A stretch of DNA of 64,000 nucleotides from Symbiodinium microadriaticum (taxonomy: Eukaryota > Sar > Dinophyceae > Suessiales > Symbiodiniaceae). Below, piece after piece: positions 21,190-31,779 of this stretch (the stretch's first letter is position 1; the number at the start of each line of letters is the position of its first letter). The stretch is from the NCBI GenBank assembly GCA_001939145.1, contig LSRX01000357.1, positions 563,293 to 627,292 on the forward strand, in the 5' to 3' direction. The notes beneath the pieces were generated by a model. The model was not told where the DNA came from, did not search any database, and saw only the letters and a list, made by a program, of their open reading frames with translations. The position numbers and the translations under genes are program-made.

Positions 21190-21835
21190 CTTTAAGGGAT
21201 CTCTTCCTAGGGTTTAGGGTTTATAGGGGGTTTAGGGTTTAGGGTTGGGTATAGGCTTAGTGTTTGGGGTTTAGGGTTTAGGTCCGATAGAAGCTTGAAG
21301 CCTAACCTGGACGCTAAAGAGCCTACCTTTTTAGGGTTCCTCATGTTGATTGCTTTATATAAGTCCATAAATAAGGTAGGGTATCTGGGGTTAAGGAAGG
21401 CCCTATACCCCAAAAACCGACCCAAAACCCCCTAAACCGCCTAAACCCCCTAAACCCTCTAAACCCTAAACCCTAACCCTAAACCCTAAAAGCCCTAAAC
21501 CCTAAAAGCCCTGAACCCTAAACCCCAAAAGCCGATGCCAAGAAGGCGTTGCATCCGAGGCTCTGAGACAGAGGAGAGGTCATAAAGAAGACGGCCATTG
21601 AGATTGCCATCGTCTCAAGGAGAACGTCCACATATCTTGCAGGGTTTAGGGTTTAGGGTTAAGGGGTTTAGGGTTTAGGGTTTAGGGTTTAGGGCTTTTG
21701 GGGTTTTGGGTTTTGGGTTTGGGGTTTAGGGTTTTGGGGTTTAGGGTTTAGGGCGTTTAGGGTTTGGGGTTTAGGGTTTAGGGCTTTTGGGGTTTAGGGT
21801 TTGGGGTTTATTTAGGGTTTGGGGCGGGGGGTGTC
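21190..21835. repeat. Telomere-like domain with internal MITE
   Basis: TTTAGGG units (21,207-21,275 and 21,640-21,820) and CCCTAAA units (21,405-21,530) surround a family D element (21,316-21,396) and about 100 bp of other sequence at 21,535-21,640. Confidence 0.85.
21316..21396. mobile_element. MITE-like element, family D, copy 4
   Basis: AGAGCCTACCTTTTTAGGG and AAATAAGGTAGGGTATCTGG with a TTTATATAAG centre. Confidence 0.7.
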
Positions 21836-21852
21836 TGATCGAGAATTGAATC

Positions 21853-22137
21853 CTAAACCCTAGAAGCGGGCGCAGTGACCAGCGCTCGGCCGTAAGGAAG
21901 GGAAGGGGATCCTCTGTGGCGTGCCGAGTCCTTGTTGAAGCACTTATAGGTTTCCAAAGAGTCGTGTAGGCTTAGGGTGTAGGGTTTAGGGATGGGTTTG
22001 AAGGCACGTTTGTTATAGGCATGATGTGAGCTTTGGAAGTAAACTGCTTGGGTAAATGTGCTATAATACTGCTTTAGGAAGCTCTTTCCCCAAGCAGGTC
22101 GTGCGGCGTCGGAGGCTTTGCGGATCTCGGCGCACAA
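21853..22137 (-). CDS. Open frame, possibly exonic
   Basis: A 94-codon frame; the first half (EIRKASDAARPAWGKSFLKQ) looks protein-like, the second half overlaps TTTAGGG-derived sequence and is not believable. Unidentified. Confidence 0.2.
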   Translation of the reverse strand: MCAEIRKASDAARPAWGKSFLKQYYSTFTQAVYFQSSHHAYNKRAFKPIPKPYTLSLHDSLETYKCFNKDSARHRGSPSLPYGRALVTAPASRV

Positions 22138-22239
22138 GCCACCCCCACCAACCCAAACCCCGAGGCCTAAACCCTAAACCCCTAAACCCTTAACCCTGAA
22201 GCTTCCAACCGACGGGTTTAGGGCCTAGGCGTTAAGGTC

Positions 22240-22350
22240 CCCAGTGACTCCAATACCCTTTAACTAAGGAAAATATACCTTATGTTATAATGGGAGCCCT
22301 AATAGGATTTAGGGTATATTCCTTAATTGAGGGATATTGGAGTCTCTGGG
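22240..22350. mobile_element. MITE-like element, family K
   Basis: CCCAGTGACTCCAATACCC and TATTGGAGTCTCTGGG are terminal inverted repeats, with AAGGAAAATATACC / GGTATATTCCTT inside. TC flanks both sides. A fragment (CCAGAGACTCCAATTGC) is at 23,926-23,960. Confidence 0.8.
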
Positions 22351-24519
22351 TCACAACCTCGGCGACTAGACCCTACACCCCCCGAAGCCTCTCGTCCGCC
22401 ATCCTCGCTCGGACTTGAGAAGGCTAAATCCAGGGAGCCCAATTTGTTTTTGACGGGGTCGAAACCCTGAGACTGTGCTCACTTCTCCAAGCAGTGCCAA
22501 AGAAGCTCCTACATCAGAAGATATTTGCAAAGGTGCGGAAGTCGTTGACTTGAAACTCTAGGGGTATTGGGCTCCCCGAAAAAACACTAAAATGCGCCTT
22601 CTGCAAGCCAGAGCTGCAAGGTTCTTAGGTCTCTTGAGCAGGATCACAGGGGGTGAAAGGCTGAAGGTGTGCTGTAGTGCTTAAGGGTCTAGGGTTTAGT
22701 CCATGAAAAGGCCTTTGTAGTATAGGGACGGGCTTGGGTGAATATTGTCGCGTACGGTTTTTTCAGGACCCCTCAAGAATACTGTTGGTAAGGGTACAGG
22801 CCCCGCTGTTTAATTAGGACCCTACGGTCGACGGTCTCCATTAGAGTTTCCTGGACTCCCGATTTCTGAAACTTCCAGGGAAGCAACGGCTTGAGTAGAA
22901 AACTTCCAAGCCCATCCCATCCCTTTAACAACAGTTTATTGGATGGTAAAAAAATGAAGCCCGAAGGCCTATCATCCCTGATGCAAACCCCCCATGTGGA
23001 AAACACAACTAAACCCTGAACCCTTCTGTTTAGGGTTTAAGGTTTAGGCCTGCCAGGCTGGTTCGGAGCCCCCACAGAACAACATGTAATTGTTCAGGTG
23101 CACTTACAATGAGGATCTGACTGTGATCCCAAGAGGGTGGGTTTAGGGTTTAGGGTTTAGGGTTTAGGGCCAGGACACCCTCAATTCGGGGTTCAATGTT
23201 CTCGGTTTCGAGCAACCTTAGAGCCTAAACCACTGGAGCGCCAAAAGCCCTAGGAATGTCTTCAGCCGGTTTGTGGTGGGGGGACTTCCTGCTGATGGGC
23301 TGTCTGAGTGCTCAAGTTTTCAAGATTTGGGGAGCTGCGTCTTGCGCAAACCCTAAACCCTTAACTTGAGCTGATCCTTCAACCCGTGGGCGCACGAGAT
23401 AAGACACACAAACTAGCCCGAATCGTTGGACTAGGGGTATAATGGGCGGGTTATTTACTTCAGCTATGTTAAAGTGCCCCAGGAAGTAGTAGAGCATTCA
23501 GACCCCTATATGATCCCTATCTGTCGCAACTTGTGAGCGATTGTGTTGCTGCTGTAGTATGTAGGGGGCAGGTGGTGCTTGGGGTGGATACCTGCGACCT
23601 AGGGTTGCATACTGGCATAGTAGTGTGGCTGCGACACTGGCCTGCGAAGAGTTCACCCAGCCCGAATAAAATGGAACAGTAAGCAGAAAGACCATCATCG
23701 CTGAACACGCACACACAGAAACACACACACCCAGAGTCTCAGGCCGCAACAAAAATCACGGTTTAGGGTTTAGGGGTGAGTCGTGTGCGGAAGTGGTGAT
23801 GGGATTATGTGGGGGAACTCTTGCTAAGTTAATCAGATATCCCTATGACTGACACTCTTGCTGCTTTGATTTTGACGCCGTGAACAGAAGTCCGTCCGCG
23901 GGGAAACTGGAACTGCGAACGGTGCCCAGAGACTCCAATTGCATCCCTTAAAGTACTGAGTTAGGGTTTAGGGTTTAGGGTTCCTCGTGGCGGCTGTAGG
24001 GAGTCAGATCGATCTGTAAGCAATCGCTTTAGGGATCAGGGTTAAAACTTTAAGGTGAGGTGTATCTTGAACACCGGACCCTGCGTTACTTAGGGATACG
24101 GACCTCCTTTCACCCTATATTCCCCTTATAAGAGCTCTGTAGAGTTTGGGGTTCAGGCTTGAGGGTATAGGTGTCTATTTACTTACATACCAGCATCGTT
24201 CCGTAGGTTCCCTCCTTCGTCCTTTTCCTATTACCGTTATTGTTGTTATGACTAGTATTGTTGTAACTATTGTTGTTCTAATTACTATCCATTGTCAGAA
24301 TTATGATGCTTATATTGATTCCTTCGTACCATTTCTTAAGTACAGCATACCCCAAAAGCCTGTTCATCATTAAGGCCCCTTGTATCGTATCCCCACTTTT
24401 TTTAGGGGGGTTGCCTCCATGGATTTATAGGGTGAAGCTAAGGGTGTTGAAAGGGTTCTATACGGCCGAAAAGGGATGGAGCTGTATAGGCTTCCTTTGG
24501 GCTGTTCAAGATTTCCCTA

Positions 24520-25200
24520 GATCCCTAAACCCTAAACCCCTAAGCCCCTAAAACCCTGAACCCCAAACCCCTAAAACGTGAACCTTCACGTGACTGGTAC
24601 TACTAGGTCTCCAGGCTTCTAGTTACTTGTCCAATATCCAGGGGAATTGAAGGTTAACCTTTAAGGATATGTGGAGTTTATAAGGGGTCATCGTACCGTA
24701 CCACCAAAGGTTAAGGGTTACCAAGAGACCCTAAGCCCCAAACCCTGAACCCCAAGCCCTAAACCCTAAACCCTAAGCCCCTAAACCCTAAGCCCCTAGC
24801 ACCCTAAACCCTTCTTAATGGAGTCTCCAGGTCAGAGAGCTATACACAGCTACTTATACTTCATGATGTAATGCCGGATGTAGCAGAGACCTGGGCACGT
24901 CGGTTTGAGGCTTAGGGCCCCTAAGCCCTAAACCCTATGCACCCTTAACCCTATACCCCATACACCCTAAACCCTAAACCCCTATACACCCTAAGCCCTA
25001 AACCCTAGTTTAGGGTTCAGGGTTTTGGGGGTCTGTGCTGGGACTCCGAGGTTACGGCTTTGGAGGCTTTTTATGCCTTAGAGTCTGAAAGGTTTTGAAG
25101 TTTAGGGTTTAGGGTTTAGGGCTCAGGGTTTAGGGTTTAGGGTTTAGGGCTTAGGGTCTAGAGTTTAGGGTCTAGGGTGTAGGTCCTTAAGGCCGGGGAT
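24520..25200. repeat. Telomere-like domain with orientation switch
   Basis: CCCTAAA variants from 24,520 to 25,008 switch to TTTAGGG at 25,009, and TTTAGGG continues at 25,100-25,180. Non-repeat sequence at 24,590-24,730 shows no gene. Confidence 0.85.
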
Positions 25201-25246
25201 GCTTGGGGCTTGGGGGTTCATGGTGCAGTTGCCTGACATCCCATGT

Positions 25247-25575
25247 CTGAGGGCGTAGGATTCCTGTGTTGGGGAAAGAGGGTTTTGAGAACTTCGTACT
25301 ACTGTGGGGGACCTTGGGGGACATCATAGGGATCCCTACTAAGAACCAGGGAATCTTCCNCTGAGGGCGTAGGATTCCTGTGTTGGGGAAAGAGGGTTTT
25401 GAGAACTTCGTACTACTGTGGGGGACCTTGGGGGACATCATAGGGATCCCTACTAAGAACCAGGGAAAGAGGGTTCTGAGAACTTCGTCTTTGGGACTAA
25501 TATGGGGGACCTGAAGGGACTATCATAGGGATCCATTCCCCCACTCCCTACTAAGAAGTAACCAGGGAGAAGAGG
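25247..25575. repeat. Tandem array of about 107 bp with an N at the seam
   Basis: 25,247-25,353 is repeated without change at 25,361-25,467, with an N at 25,360. A third, diverged copy follows to about 25,575 (TTCTGAGAACTTCGT, ATCATAGGGATCC). The array is probably real; the number of perfect copies may be an assembly product. Confidence 0.8.
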
Positions 25576-25763
25576 GTTCTGAGAACTTTGTCCTGAGTGC
25601 AATCCTCGGCCAAACACCTCAAAGCATCAATGCATTGAGGCCCCTACACCCCAAAAAAGTCCCTGAACCACCCTAAACCCTAAACCCTGAACCCTAAACC
25701 TTAAACCCGGAAACCTAAGCCCTTAAATCTAAACCCTAAACCTTGGCCCAGGTACAGAGGTAC

Positions 25764-25860
25764 TTCCACTCGAAGAAGGCCGCCCACTTGCCGCGAATCT
25801 CCCGCTTCATTTCATCGCCGCCAAGAAGGTACAGCGCCACGATGCTGAGTATGACAGCAC
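25764..25860 (-). CDS. Candidate coding exon, membrane-like then amphipathic
   Basis: Minus-strand CCGGAG acceptor, then GAVILSIVALYLLGG, DEMKREIRGKWAAFFEWKYL, and a TGGAA|GTACCT donor; 97 bp (2 + 31 codons + 2). A hydrophobic helix is followed by a charged, aromatic segment. Codon choice and composition look like real coding sequence. Not recognised. Confidence 0.45.
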
Positions 25861-26502
25861 CTCCGGTTTCATGTGGGGCCCTGAAATTTTCATCATTAGC
25901 ATAGTTGGGGCTTGGGGTATGTTAACGCATGATTAGAGTAAGGAGCCCTAAAAGGGTGTCCTTGCTATGTATTTACGCCCTTGTAGGAGGTTGTAGGGGT
26001 TGAGGGTATCGGTACAGTAAGGACTGTGCCTTATAAGACCAAACCACCTGTAACCTGCTGTCCCCACAGGCTAGACAGCAGGAGCCAGATCAAGGCAAAA
26101 CACACACACACAAAAAAAAAAAGCCTCGAGCCCTTAAACCCTCAACCCCTAAAGCCCTAAACCCTCCTAAAACATCCTAACACCCCAAACCATACACCCC
26201 CAAACTCCATCGCCCCTCGCAGCAAGAGGACAAGAGCCAACAAAAGCACTCGTAAGCCTGCAACTCCACCCGCCGCAAGAGAAGCACCAAAAGATTTTAA
26301 GCAAGGAGCCCTTAAGCCTGAACCTACTGTTCAGGGCTACTGTTCAGGGTTCAGGGTTAGGTTTTAGCGCAACTTCCGGAAAAAAGGAAACAACAAATGT
26401 CACGAATACACCCTGACGGCACCCGAAACAAGTCACAGGCTGATCTTTCCACCGAAACAAGGGCACAGGGTGTGCGTTGCAGGGCTTTGGGCTTAACCCT
26501 AA

Positions 26503-26582
26503 ACCCGAAAGTAGGTAGAATCATGGCCCAAAACCCATACAAAAAGGCTATGTTTACCATAATTTTTGGTGTGTCCAGGTAG
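26503..26582. mobile_element. MITE-like element, family E, copy 2
   Basis: CCGAAAGTAGGTAGAATCAT at the left, AAAACCCATAC in the centre and an eroded right arm ending TTTTTGGTGTGTCCAGGTAG. Confidence 0.65.
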
Positions 26583-26894
26583 GGTTTAAGTCGGAGGGCA
26601 AAAGGGGGCTCTTGCCACGGGTTTGGGGTTTAGGGTTTAGGCTTTTTTTTACTGAAGGTAAGAGGCCCTATTGATATAGACCCAAGCCCCAACATCCAAT
26701 CCAACAACGTACTCATGTAACATGTAGGCACCAAACTCAGAATCCCAAGCCCTAAACCCTGAACGCTAAACCCTCAAACCCTACAACCGCTCAGCCCCAA
26801 CGACTCCACAAAGTGATACCCCCCCCGGCCTACTAGAAGAGGCTTCTTCCAACTCGTGGGATCTTCGGACATGGAGCTCAGGGTGCAAGCTGGC

Positions 26895-27024
26895 ATGATA
26901 ATCCACCTAGGATTAGGGTTTAGGGATTAGGGTTTAGAGGATGATAATCCAGCTGGGTTTAGGGATTAGGGCTTGGGGATTAGGGCTTAGGCTTTAGGGC
27001 TTAGAGGATGATCATCCATCTGGG
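26895..27024. repeat. Three 17-bp repeats separated by telomere-like DNA
   Basis: ATGATAATCCACCTAGG (26,895), ATGATAATCCAGCTGGG (26,941) and ATGATCATCCATCTGGG (27,008) alternate with GATTAGGG/TTTAGGG tracts. Confidence 0.85.
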
Positions 27025-27054
27025 ATTAAGGCCTCAAGGATTAGGGTCTACCAG

Positions 27055-27147
27055 ACCCCGAAGAACCTACCTTTCTAGGGCTCCTTAGCATGATTTCCCT
27101 TATATAAGTCCTTAAAAGTGGTAGAATATTTCGGGTCCAGGTAGGGC
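27055..27147. mobile_element. MITE-like element, family D, copy 5
   Basis: GAAGAACCTACCTTTCTAGG and a weaker right arm (GGTAGAATATTTCGGGTCC) ending CAGGTAGGG. Confidence 0.65.
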
Positions 27148-27231
27148 TTAAGGACTTAAGGGTTTAGGAAGGGCTTAGGATTTAGGGGGTTCCAGGGTGT
27201 AGGGCTTTCGGGATGGGGTTTGAAAGCGGGT

Positions 27232-27275
27232 TTCAGCGTGGAAGGGTTTAAGGTTCAGCGTGGAAGGGTTTAAGG
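27232..27275 (+). repeat. 22-bp tandem duplication
   Basis: TTCAGCGTGGAAGGGTTTAA (GG) occurs twice in succession. Confidence 0.85.
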
Positions 27276-27340
27276 GTTTTGTAGGTGTGCGAAGTTTCAG
27301 GATGTTTCACGGTTTTTCGCAGGGTGGTAGTACTTTGAGT

Positions 27341-27475
27341 GTCGGGGGACTTAGTGAGTAGGTGATAAGTAGACTTCTAAGTACCCTAAAATTTACACGG
27401 CGGTACTGATCGGGGTCATGATATTAGAAGTCTAAAATTAAAATCTACGTACTACGTCCCCCGACCCTCCTAATA
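27341..27475. mobile_element. MITE-like element, family J, copy 1
   Basis: GTCGGGGGACTTAGTGAGTA and CGTACTACGTCCCCCGAC ends, with AGTAGACTTCTAAG / AGAAGTCTAAAA pairing inside. A relative is at 42,761-42,964. Confidence 0.75.
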
Positions 27476-28150
27476 GGGCGTTGAGGGCTTTTGTGAGGCT
27501 TTATAGGGTCTAGCATTAATTACATGAGTGCGGGCTTACATCACGATGCTTGGAGAATGGGTGCAGGGTTTAAGGCTGCGTTCGAGGTTCTATATATGCT
27601 TGGGCTTTCAGGGCTTTATCGGATCCGGGGTTCGGGGTGTAGGGTCATCATTTGAGTGAAGCAGTCTCCGTTTGCTGGCAAGGAATTAGACTCGAGATGG
27701 GTCGAGGATGCTTCCATGAATCTGTTGTCCAGAAGCTAATAATCTTATTCGCTCTACCTGTCTGCGGCTTGTAATTGAAAACAAAGCGGGAAGGCTGCAC
27801 ATCTCAATCAGACATACGCCCCACCCCCTGCTGAACATTCTGGACCCCAAGATCAGCAAAGAACAATGTGTGTGCGCCTCGGTAGCAGAAAACCCTCACA
27901 AAGTGTATAGGGCCTTCATGCTTAGGATAGGTTTCCGGGTTTTCTCTGCGAGTATTCTACTAAGTAGCCGTAAGGAATAGTATTAGTACTTACTCAGGCC
28001 CCTATAGTACACTCTGGCAACACTCAGATTTCAGATGTAGCGACATGGCGAAGAGGCGGTTGCCGTTGGCAAAGAGAGTGGTCGTCATTGCCTTGGGTGC
28101 TGAGATACAGGCGCCTTTATGATAGGAAGAGGGCGATGAGGTTTTATTTC

Positions 28151-28230
28151 CAGTGCGGATATATTGGGACCTTAAGCCCTAAACCCTAAAACCCGAAAAC
28201 CCTAAACCTTAGTGTGAATATATTGGGGAC
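28151..28230. repeat. Telomere-like tract bracketed by 20-bp direct repeats
   Basis: CAGTGCGGATATATTGGGAC (28,151-28,170) recurs as TAGTGTGAATATATTGGGG (AC) at 28,210-28,230. Between them are CCCTAAA units. Confidence 0.8.
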
Positions 28231-28519
28231 GTTGATTCTTAAATTTCTCAGACCTCCATTTTCAGTTCCGGGGGTCTAATTCTCATGAGTCCTGGAACTG
28301 CCGTGCCTGAAGGGAGGGCCGGGGAAATGCTTCCGGGAAATCGAATGAATCCCTAAACCCTAAACTCCTAAACCCTTAAACCCTTAAACCCTTAAGCCCT
28401 AAACCCTCAAACCCCCCAAACCCAAAACCCAAAGCCCGTAAACCCTCAAATGGCAGGTAGTATAGAAGTCTAAACATACTTTCACCACCAACACCAGCCT
28501 CGGGGGGCTTTTCATGCTG

Positions 28520-28635
28520 CATGGGTAGTTTTCGAAATTAGGGTCCCTTTTTGGGGTGTCCTTTTTGTAAGGGTGCTGTCCTAAAATATTGGGGGACTTA
28601 AAAAGGGACCCTAACTTAGAGAACTACTACCCATG
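28520..28635. mobile_element. MITE-like element, family I, copy 1
   Basis: CATGGGTAGTTTTCGAAATT and AGAGAACTACTACCCATG ends, with AGGGTCCCTTTTT / AAAAAGGGACCCT just inside. Relative at 43,429. Confidence 0.8.
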
Positions 28636-28751
28636 TATACAAGGAGGTTTCATGCACACCAGGTCAATGTCGCCCCCTCGAAAGAGCCCTTGAAGGAACA
28701 ACCCGGGGTTGCTAAGCCGCGCCCAGCTGCAAGGTGATCTCTCTTGTGCAC

Positions 28752-28823
28752 CGGCCGATGCAGCTCAATCCGGTTTTCAATCAAAAGGCGCATGACGTCG
28801 AGGTGGCCTCCGTCAGGGCATGG
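28752..28823 (-). CDS. Candidate ankyrin-repeat exon
   Basis: Between a CCCAG acceptor and a CCG|GTGCAC donor, 24 minus-strand codons read DGGHLDVMRLLIENRIEL. GHLDVMRLLIE matches the second helix of an ankyrin repeat (G-H-x-D-V-V-R-x-L-L). Ankyrin repeats bind proteins; the partner is unknown. It lies on the same strand as other ankyrin-like fragments at 30.8, 36.4, 37.2 and 38.4 kb. Confidence 0.55.
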
Positions 28824-28867
28824 CTGGGAGCTTAGGTTTATCCTTTTTGTTGACAGGGCTCTTTCTG

Positions 28868-29010
28868 GCCTTAAACCCTAAACCCTAAACCTAAACCATA
28901 AGCCCTAAACCCTAAACCCTCAACCCTTAACCCTAAACCCCTAAAACCCTAAACCCCTCAACCCCTCAACCCCTAAACCCCTAAACCCTCAACCCTAAAC
29001 CCCTGGGGTT
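28868..29010 (-). repeat. CCCTAAA tract
   Basis: CCCTAAA, CCCCTAAA and CCCTCAA units. Confidence 0.9.
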
Positions 29011-29074
29011 TTAGGGTTCAGGATCTTGGGATGGACACTTCAGATTCAGGTCTCCGGCCAGGAAAGCCAGAAAT

Positions 29075-29260
29075 GGGACTTTCCGAAAATTCGGGTACCG
29101 TATTTGGGGGTCCTTATAATAAGGGTCCTACAATTAAGGGTACCTTATTTTGGGGTCCTTATAATAAGGATCCTACAATTAAGGGTACCTTATTTTGGGG
29201 TCCTTATAATATAATAATAGGGTCCTACTACTTAGCGTACTATATTCGGGTCCCCTATTA
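29075..29260. mobile_element. Family G element with internal 45-bp tandem repeats
   Basis: GGGTACC(T/G)TATTTTGGGG units start at 29,093, 29,138 and 29,183, each with TCCTTATAATAAGG and TCCTACAATTAA. The outer left end GACTTTCCGAAAA resembles copy 1 at 10,072. Confidence 0.75.
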
Positions 29261-29390
29261 TCGGCACAACCCCCCAAATTCGTGCAACCAGGGAGGAATG
29301 TGGGAAGCGAGAGCTTCGGGACATTTCGGGTTTAGGGGTTTAGGGTTTCAGGTTTAGGGTTCAGGGTTTAGGGCTTTTAGGGGTGATCTG

Positions 29391-29475
29391 GGCCATCTCA
29401 AAGACGCAATTTTCAAATCCAGAGCATTCCTGTCGTAAGCTAGATCCATGGACCGCTTCGCGAGTCTCGAAGCCC
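29391..29475 (-). CDS. Candidate exon, frame uncertain
   Basis: Two minus-strand frames are open here: one reads MDLAYDRNALDLKIASLRWP, the other ETREAVHGSSLRQEC. A telomere-free patch between two repeat tracts; unidentified. Confidence 0.25.
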
Positions 29476-30165
29476 CCAAAACCCCGGAAACCTTGAACCC
29501 TACCCTAAAGCCGCCAAAGCCCCACACCCCTTGAGAATCTTCATGGTTTGGTGGTGTGGGGATTGCCTCAAACTCCTGAGCTCAAACCCCCAAACTTCGA
29601 AACCCTATCCCGAAGCAACCAAACCCCTAAACTAGGTTGGCCCCCTGTAAAGCTCCTGAGGGTTTTTTTCCTAAGTCAGATCCTCTTGAGCCCAGTAGGA
29701 CAAAATCAAAGCTATCCCAAAGGCCGAATAGTGGGGGTCCTGGAGGACCCTAAACCACAGGAGTTATGGTATGTTCCTCATTACGGGCCCTAAACCCTAA
29801 ACCTTTATATGGCTCAAAATGCTTTCAAGAATTGTATATGAATGTCCTTCAGCAAAAGATAGACAGGGCCGCATACCCAAGTCTCTTCCTAGGAGTTTTT
29901 GAAAGAGGTTTGGGCCCCAAGGGTTTAGGATGGTTTAGGGTCCATGCTGTACTTGTGCACTTCTGAACAAGACAACCCTGATTCTAAACTCCCGGCTCGA
30001 ATTGGGCAAACCTGGCAACCCCAAAATTGAGGCCCAAACCGACGCAAGCAGACCCAGCCGCAACCGAAAACCCAAACCCCGAAGCGACCCTAAAACTTCC
30101 AAACCATGAGCCCTAGAACCACCCACAACCTCAAGCCCTGAAGTACTAAACCCGACCGGGATCCC

Positions 30166-30240
30166 CAAAGAACCTACCTTTTTCCGGGGATTTCCTTATA
30201 TGAGTCCTTACAAAAGTAGGTTCTTAGGGGTCTAGGTAGA
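30166..30240. mobile_element. MITE-like element, family D, copy 6
   Basis: CCCCAAAGAACCTACCTTTT and AAAAGTAGGTTCTTAGGGG arms around TCCTTATATGAG. Confidence 0.75.
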
Positions 30241-30638
30241 CCCAAAAGTCCAAGAATCTCCAGACACCCCCCCTAAAACCCTAAACCCTAAACCCTTAAA
30301 ACCCCCCTTAAAGCCCTTCAAAAAGCCCGTAAACCCCAGACCCTGGAGCCCAAGACTCCCCCCTTAACTCACGAGTTCCTGAACCCCTGGAGAAGCCTAG
30401 CTTGTTTTCCAGGGCTTTAGGAACTTTAGGGCGGCGTTAGGGCTTTAGGGCTTTGGGGTTTCGTGCGTTAGGGCTTTAGGGTTTAGGGCTTGGGGTTTTG
30501 GGGTGTAGGCTTTGGGGAAAATCTGGTTCAGGTAATAAAAAAGGGCCTTTAAGGAACCAGCAAAATCATATAGGTCATTACCACCGAAAAATATAGGTAA
30601 TGAATTGAGGCCCCTATACTTGGGCCTTTGAAGGCTAC

Positions 30639-30705
30639 GACGAAGAGCATGTTTGTGTCAGTGAGGCCCTTGGGCTTCACGGCGCCCGCCTTGGATCTCG
30701 GGGAG
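30639..30705 (-). CDS. Candidate exon following the ankyrin exon
   Basis: On the minus strand CTTCAGAG|C is the acceptor. The frame reads SPRSKAGAVKPKGLTDTNML and then FVVAF. It ends at a GTC|GTAGCC donor, or a little further on near 30,630. The single base C at its start completes the TT left by the upstream exon (30,823-30,918), giving one open frame across a 117-bp intron. This is the best-supported splice join in the window. The end MLFVVAF may start a membrane helix. Confidence 0.55.
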
Positions 30706-30822
30706 CTCTGAAGGGCTTGGGGTTTAGAGTTCGTGGTTAGGGCTTTGGGGCTTGGGGCTATTGTTGGGTTTCGGCTTCAGGGGTTTGGGCATGAGTGCTC
30801 TTCTTCAGAAGTCCCAACTTAC

Positions 30823-30918
30823 AACTCTGAAAGACCAGGTACGTCGATCAGCGCGCGCACCACGTCGGCATGGCCCATGCTCGATGCAGCACCGAGGGCA
30901 TTGCCGTTCGCGGTTCTC
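30823..30918 (-). CDS. Ankyrin-repeat exon
   Basis: A TTTCAG|G acceptor and a GAGTT|GTAAGT donor on the minus strand bound 96 bp (1 + 31 codons + 2). The frame reads NGNALGAASSMGHADVVRAL and IDVPGLSEL. G-N-A-L-x-x-A-A-S-x-x-G-H-A-D-V-V-R-A-L matches the ankyrin consensus, with the usual TPLH replaced by NALG. It is about one repeat long. Ankyrin proteins are protein-binding scaffolds. The intron leading to 30,705 is made largely of telomere-like sequence. Confidence 0.7.
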
Positions 30919-31424
30919 CTGAAACTCGAAAGAACGGCTTTGAGGAAGACCAAGAAACAATAAACCCTACACCCTAAACCCTGCAAACCCTACACCCTCA
31001 TTCCACGCAGCTCACAAGTTGATCCTTCTCAAGCTCATGGATGGAGACCTGTTCCGGAGCCTGCTCTTGAAATTCGGTTCTCTCGGCTTACCGCTCCACC
31101 CTAAACCCTAAACCCCTAAACCCGAAACCCCTAAACCCTCAACCCCACAGTCTTTTGGGTGCAAGGCTCAGACTCTAGGGCTTTGGGAGTTAGGGTCCGG
31201 GAAAACGACAAGGATCCATGTTGTTGTCGGACCGTAACTGCAATCATTTCGAGGCAGATACCCTTGAAAACCATAGCTTGTGGCCCCACGTCTCCTAAAC
31301 CCTACTCTTGTTATTCAGCTCCAATCAGGGACCCTTAAATTGAAAAGGGCAAAACAGCGTACTACTGGGGACCTAGAAACACTACACAGCCCTGAGTCGA
31401 CCTGAACTCCACACGAAACTATGA

Positions 31425-31515
31425 GAGCTGTAGGTTTAGGGTTTAGGGCTTTAGGGTTTGGGAGTTTAGGGGTTTAGGGTTTAGGGTTTAGGGGTTTAGG
31501 TGTTTAGGGTTCCAC
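31425..31515 (+). repeat. TTTAGGG tract
   Basis: TTTAGGG and TTTAGGGG units. Similar short tracts occur at 31,735-31,780 and, as CCCTAAA, at 31,095-31,145. Confidence 0.85.
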
Positions 31516-31779
31516 TCAATCTCAGAGCCCAGGTTCAAGAGTTCTCTCTCAAGCGTCTGAGGAGGGTTCTAAAAAGGGTCTTTGGGTCTGTAAGGTTTCG
31601 ATAGGACTTGCGGGGCTTGGTGTTTAAGACTTGGGATTTCATATCTAGGGTCCTTTCGGCTTAGGCTTCGAGCCCGGAGAAAGCTGTGCGCCCAAGTTTC
31701 AGATCTTTGTCTGCGCGTGCCTTCCAGGGGCTGAATGGCTTCGGGTTTAGGGTTTAGGGTTTAGGGTTTAGGGGCTCTT

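Noticed and set aside
29935-30168. Minus-strand 77-codon frame
   Set aside because: Gly/Leu/Arg/Phe pattern typical of translated TTTAGGG-like sequence.
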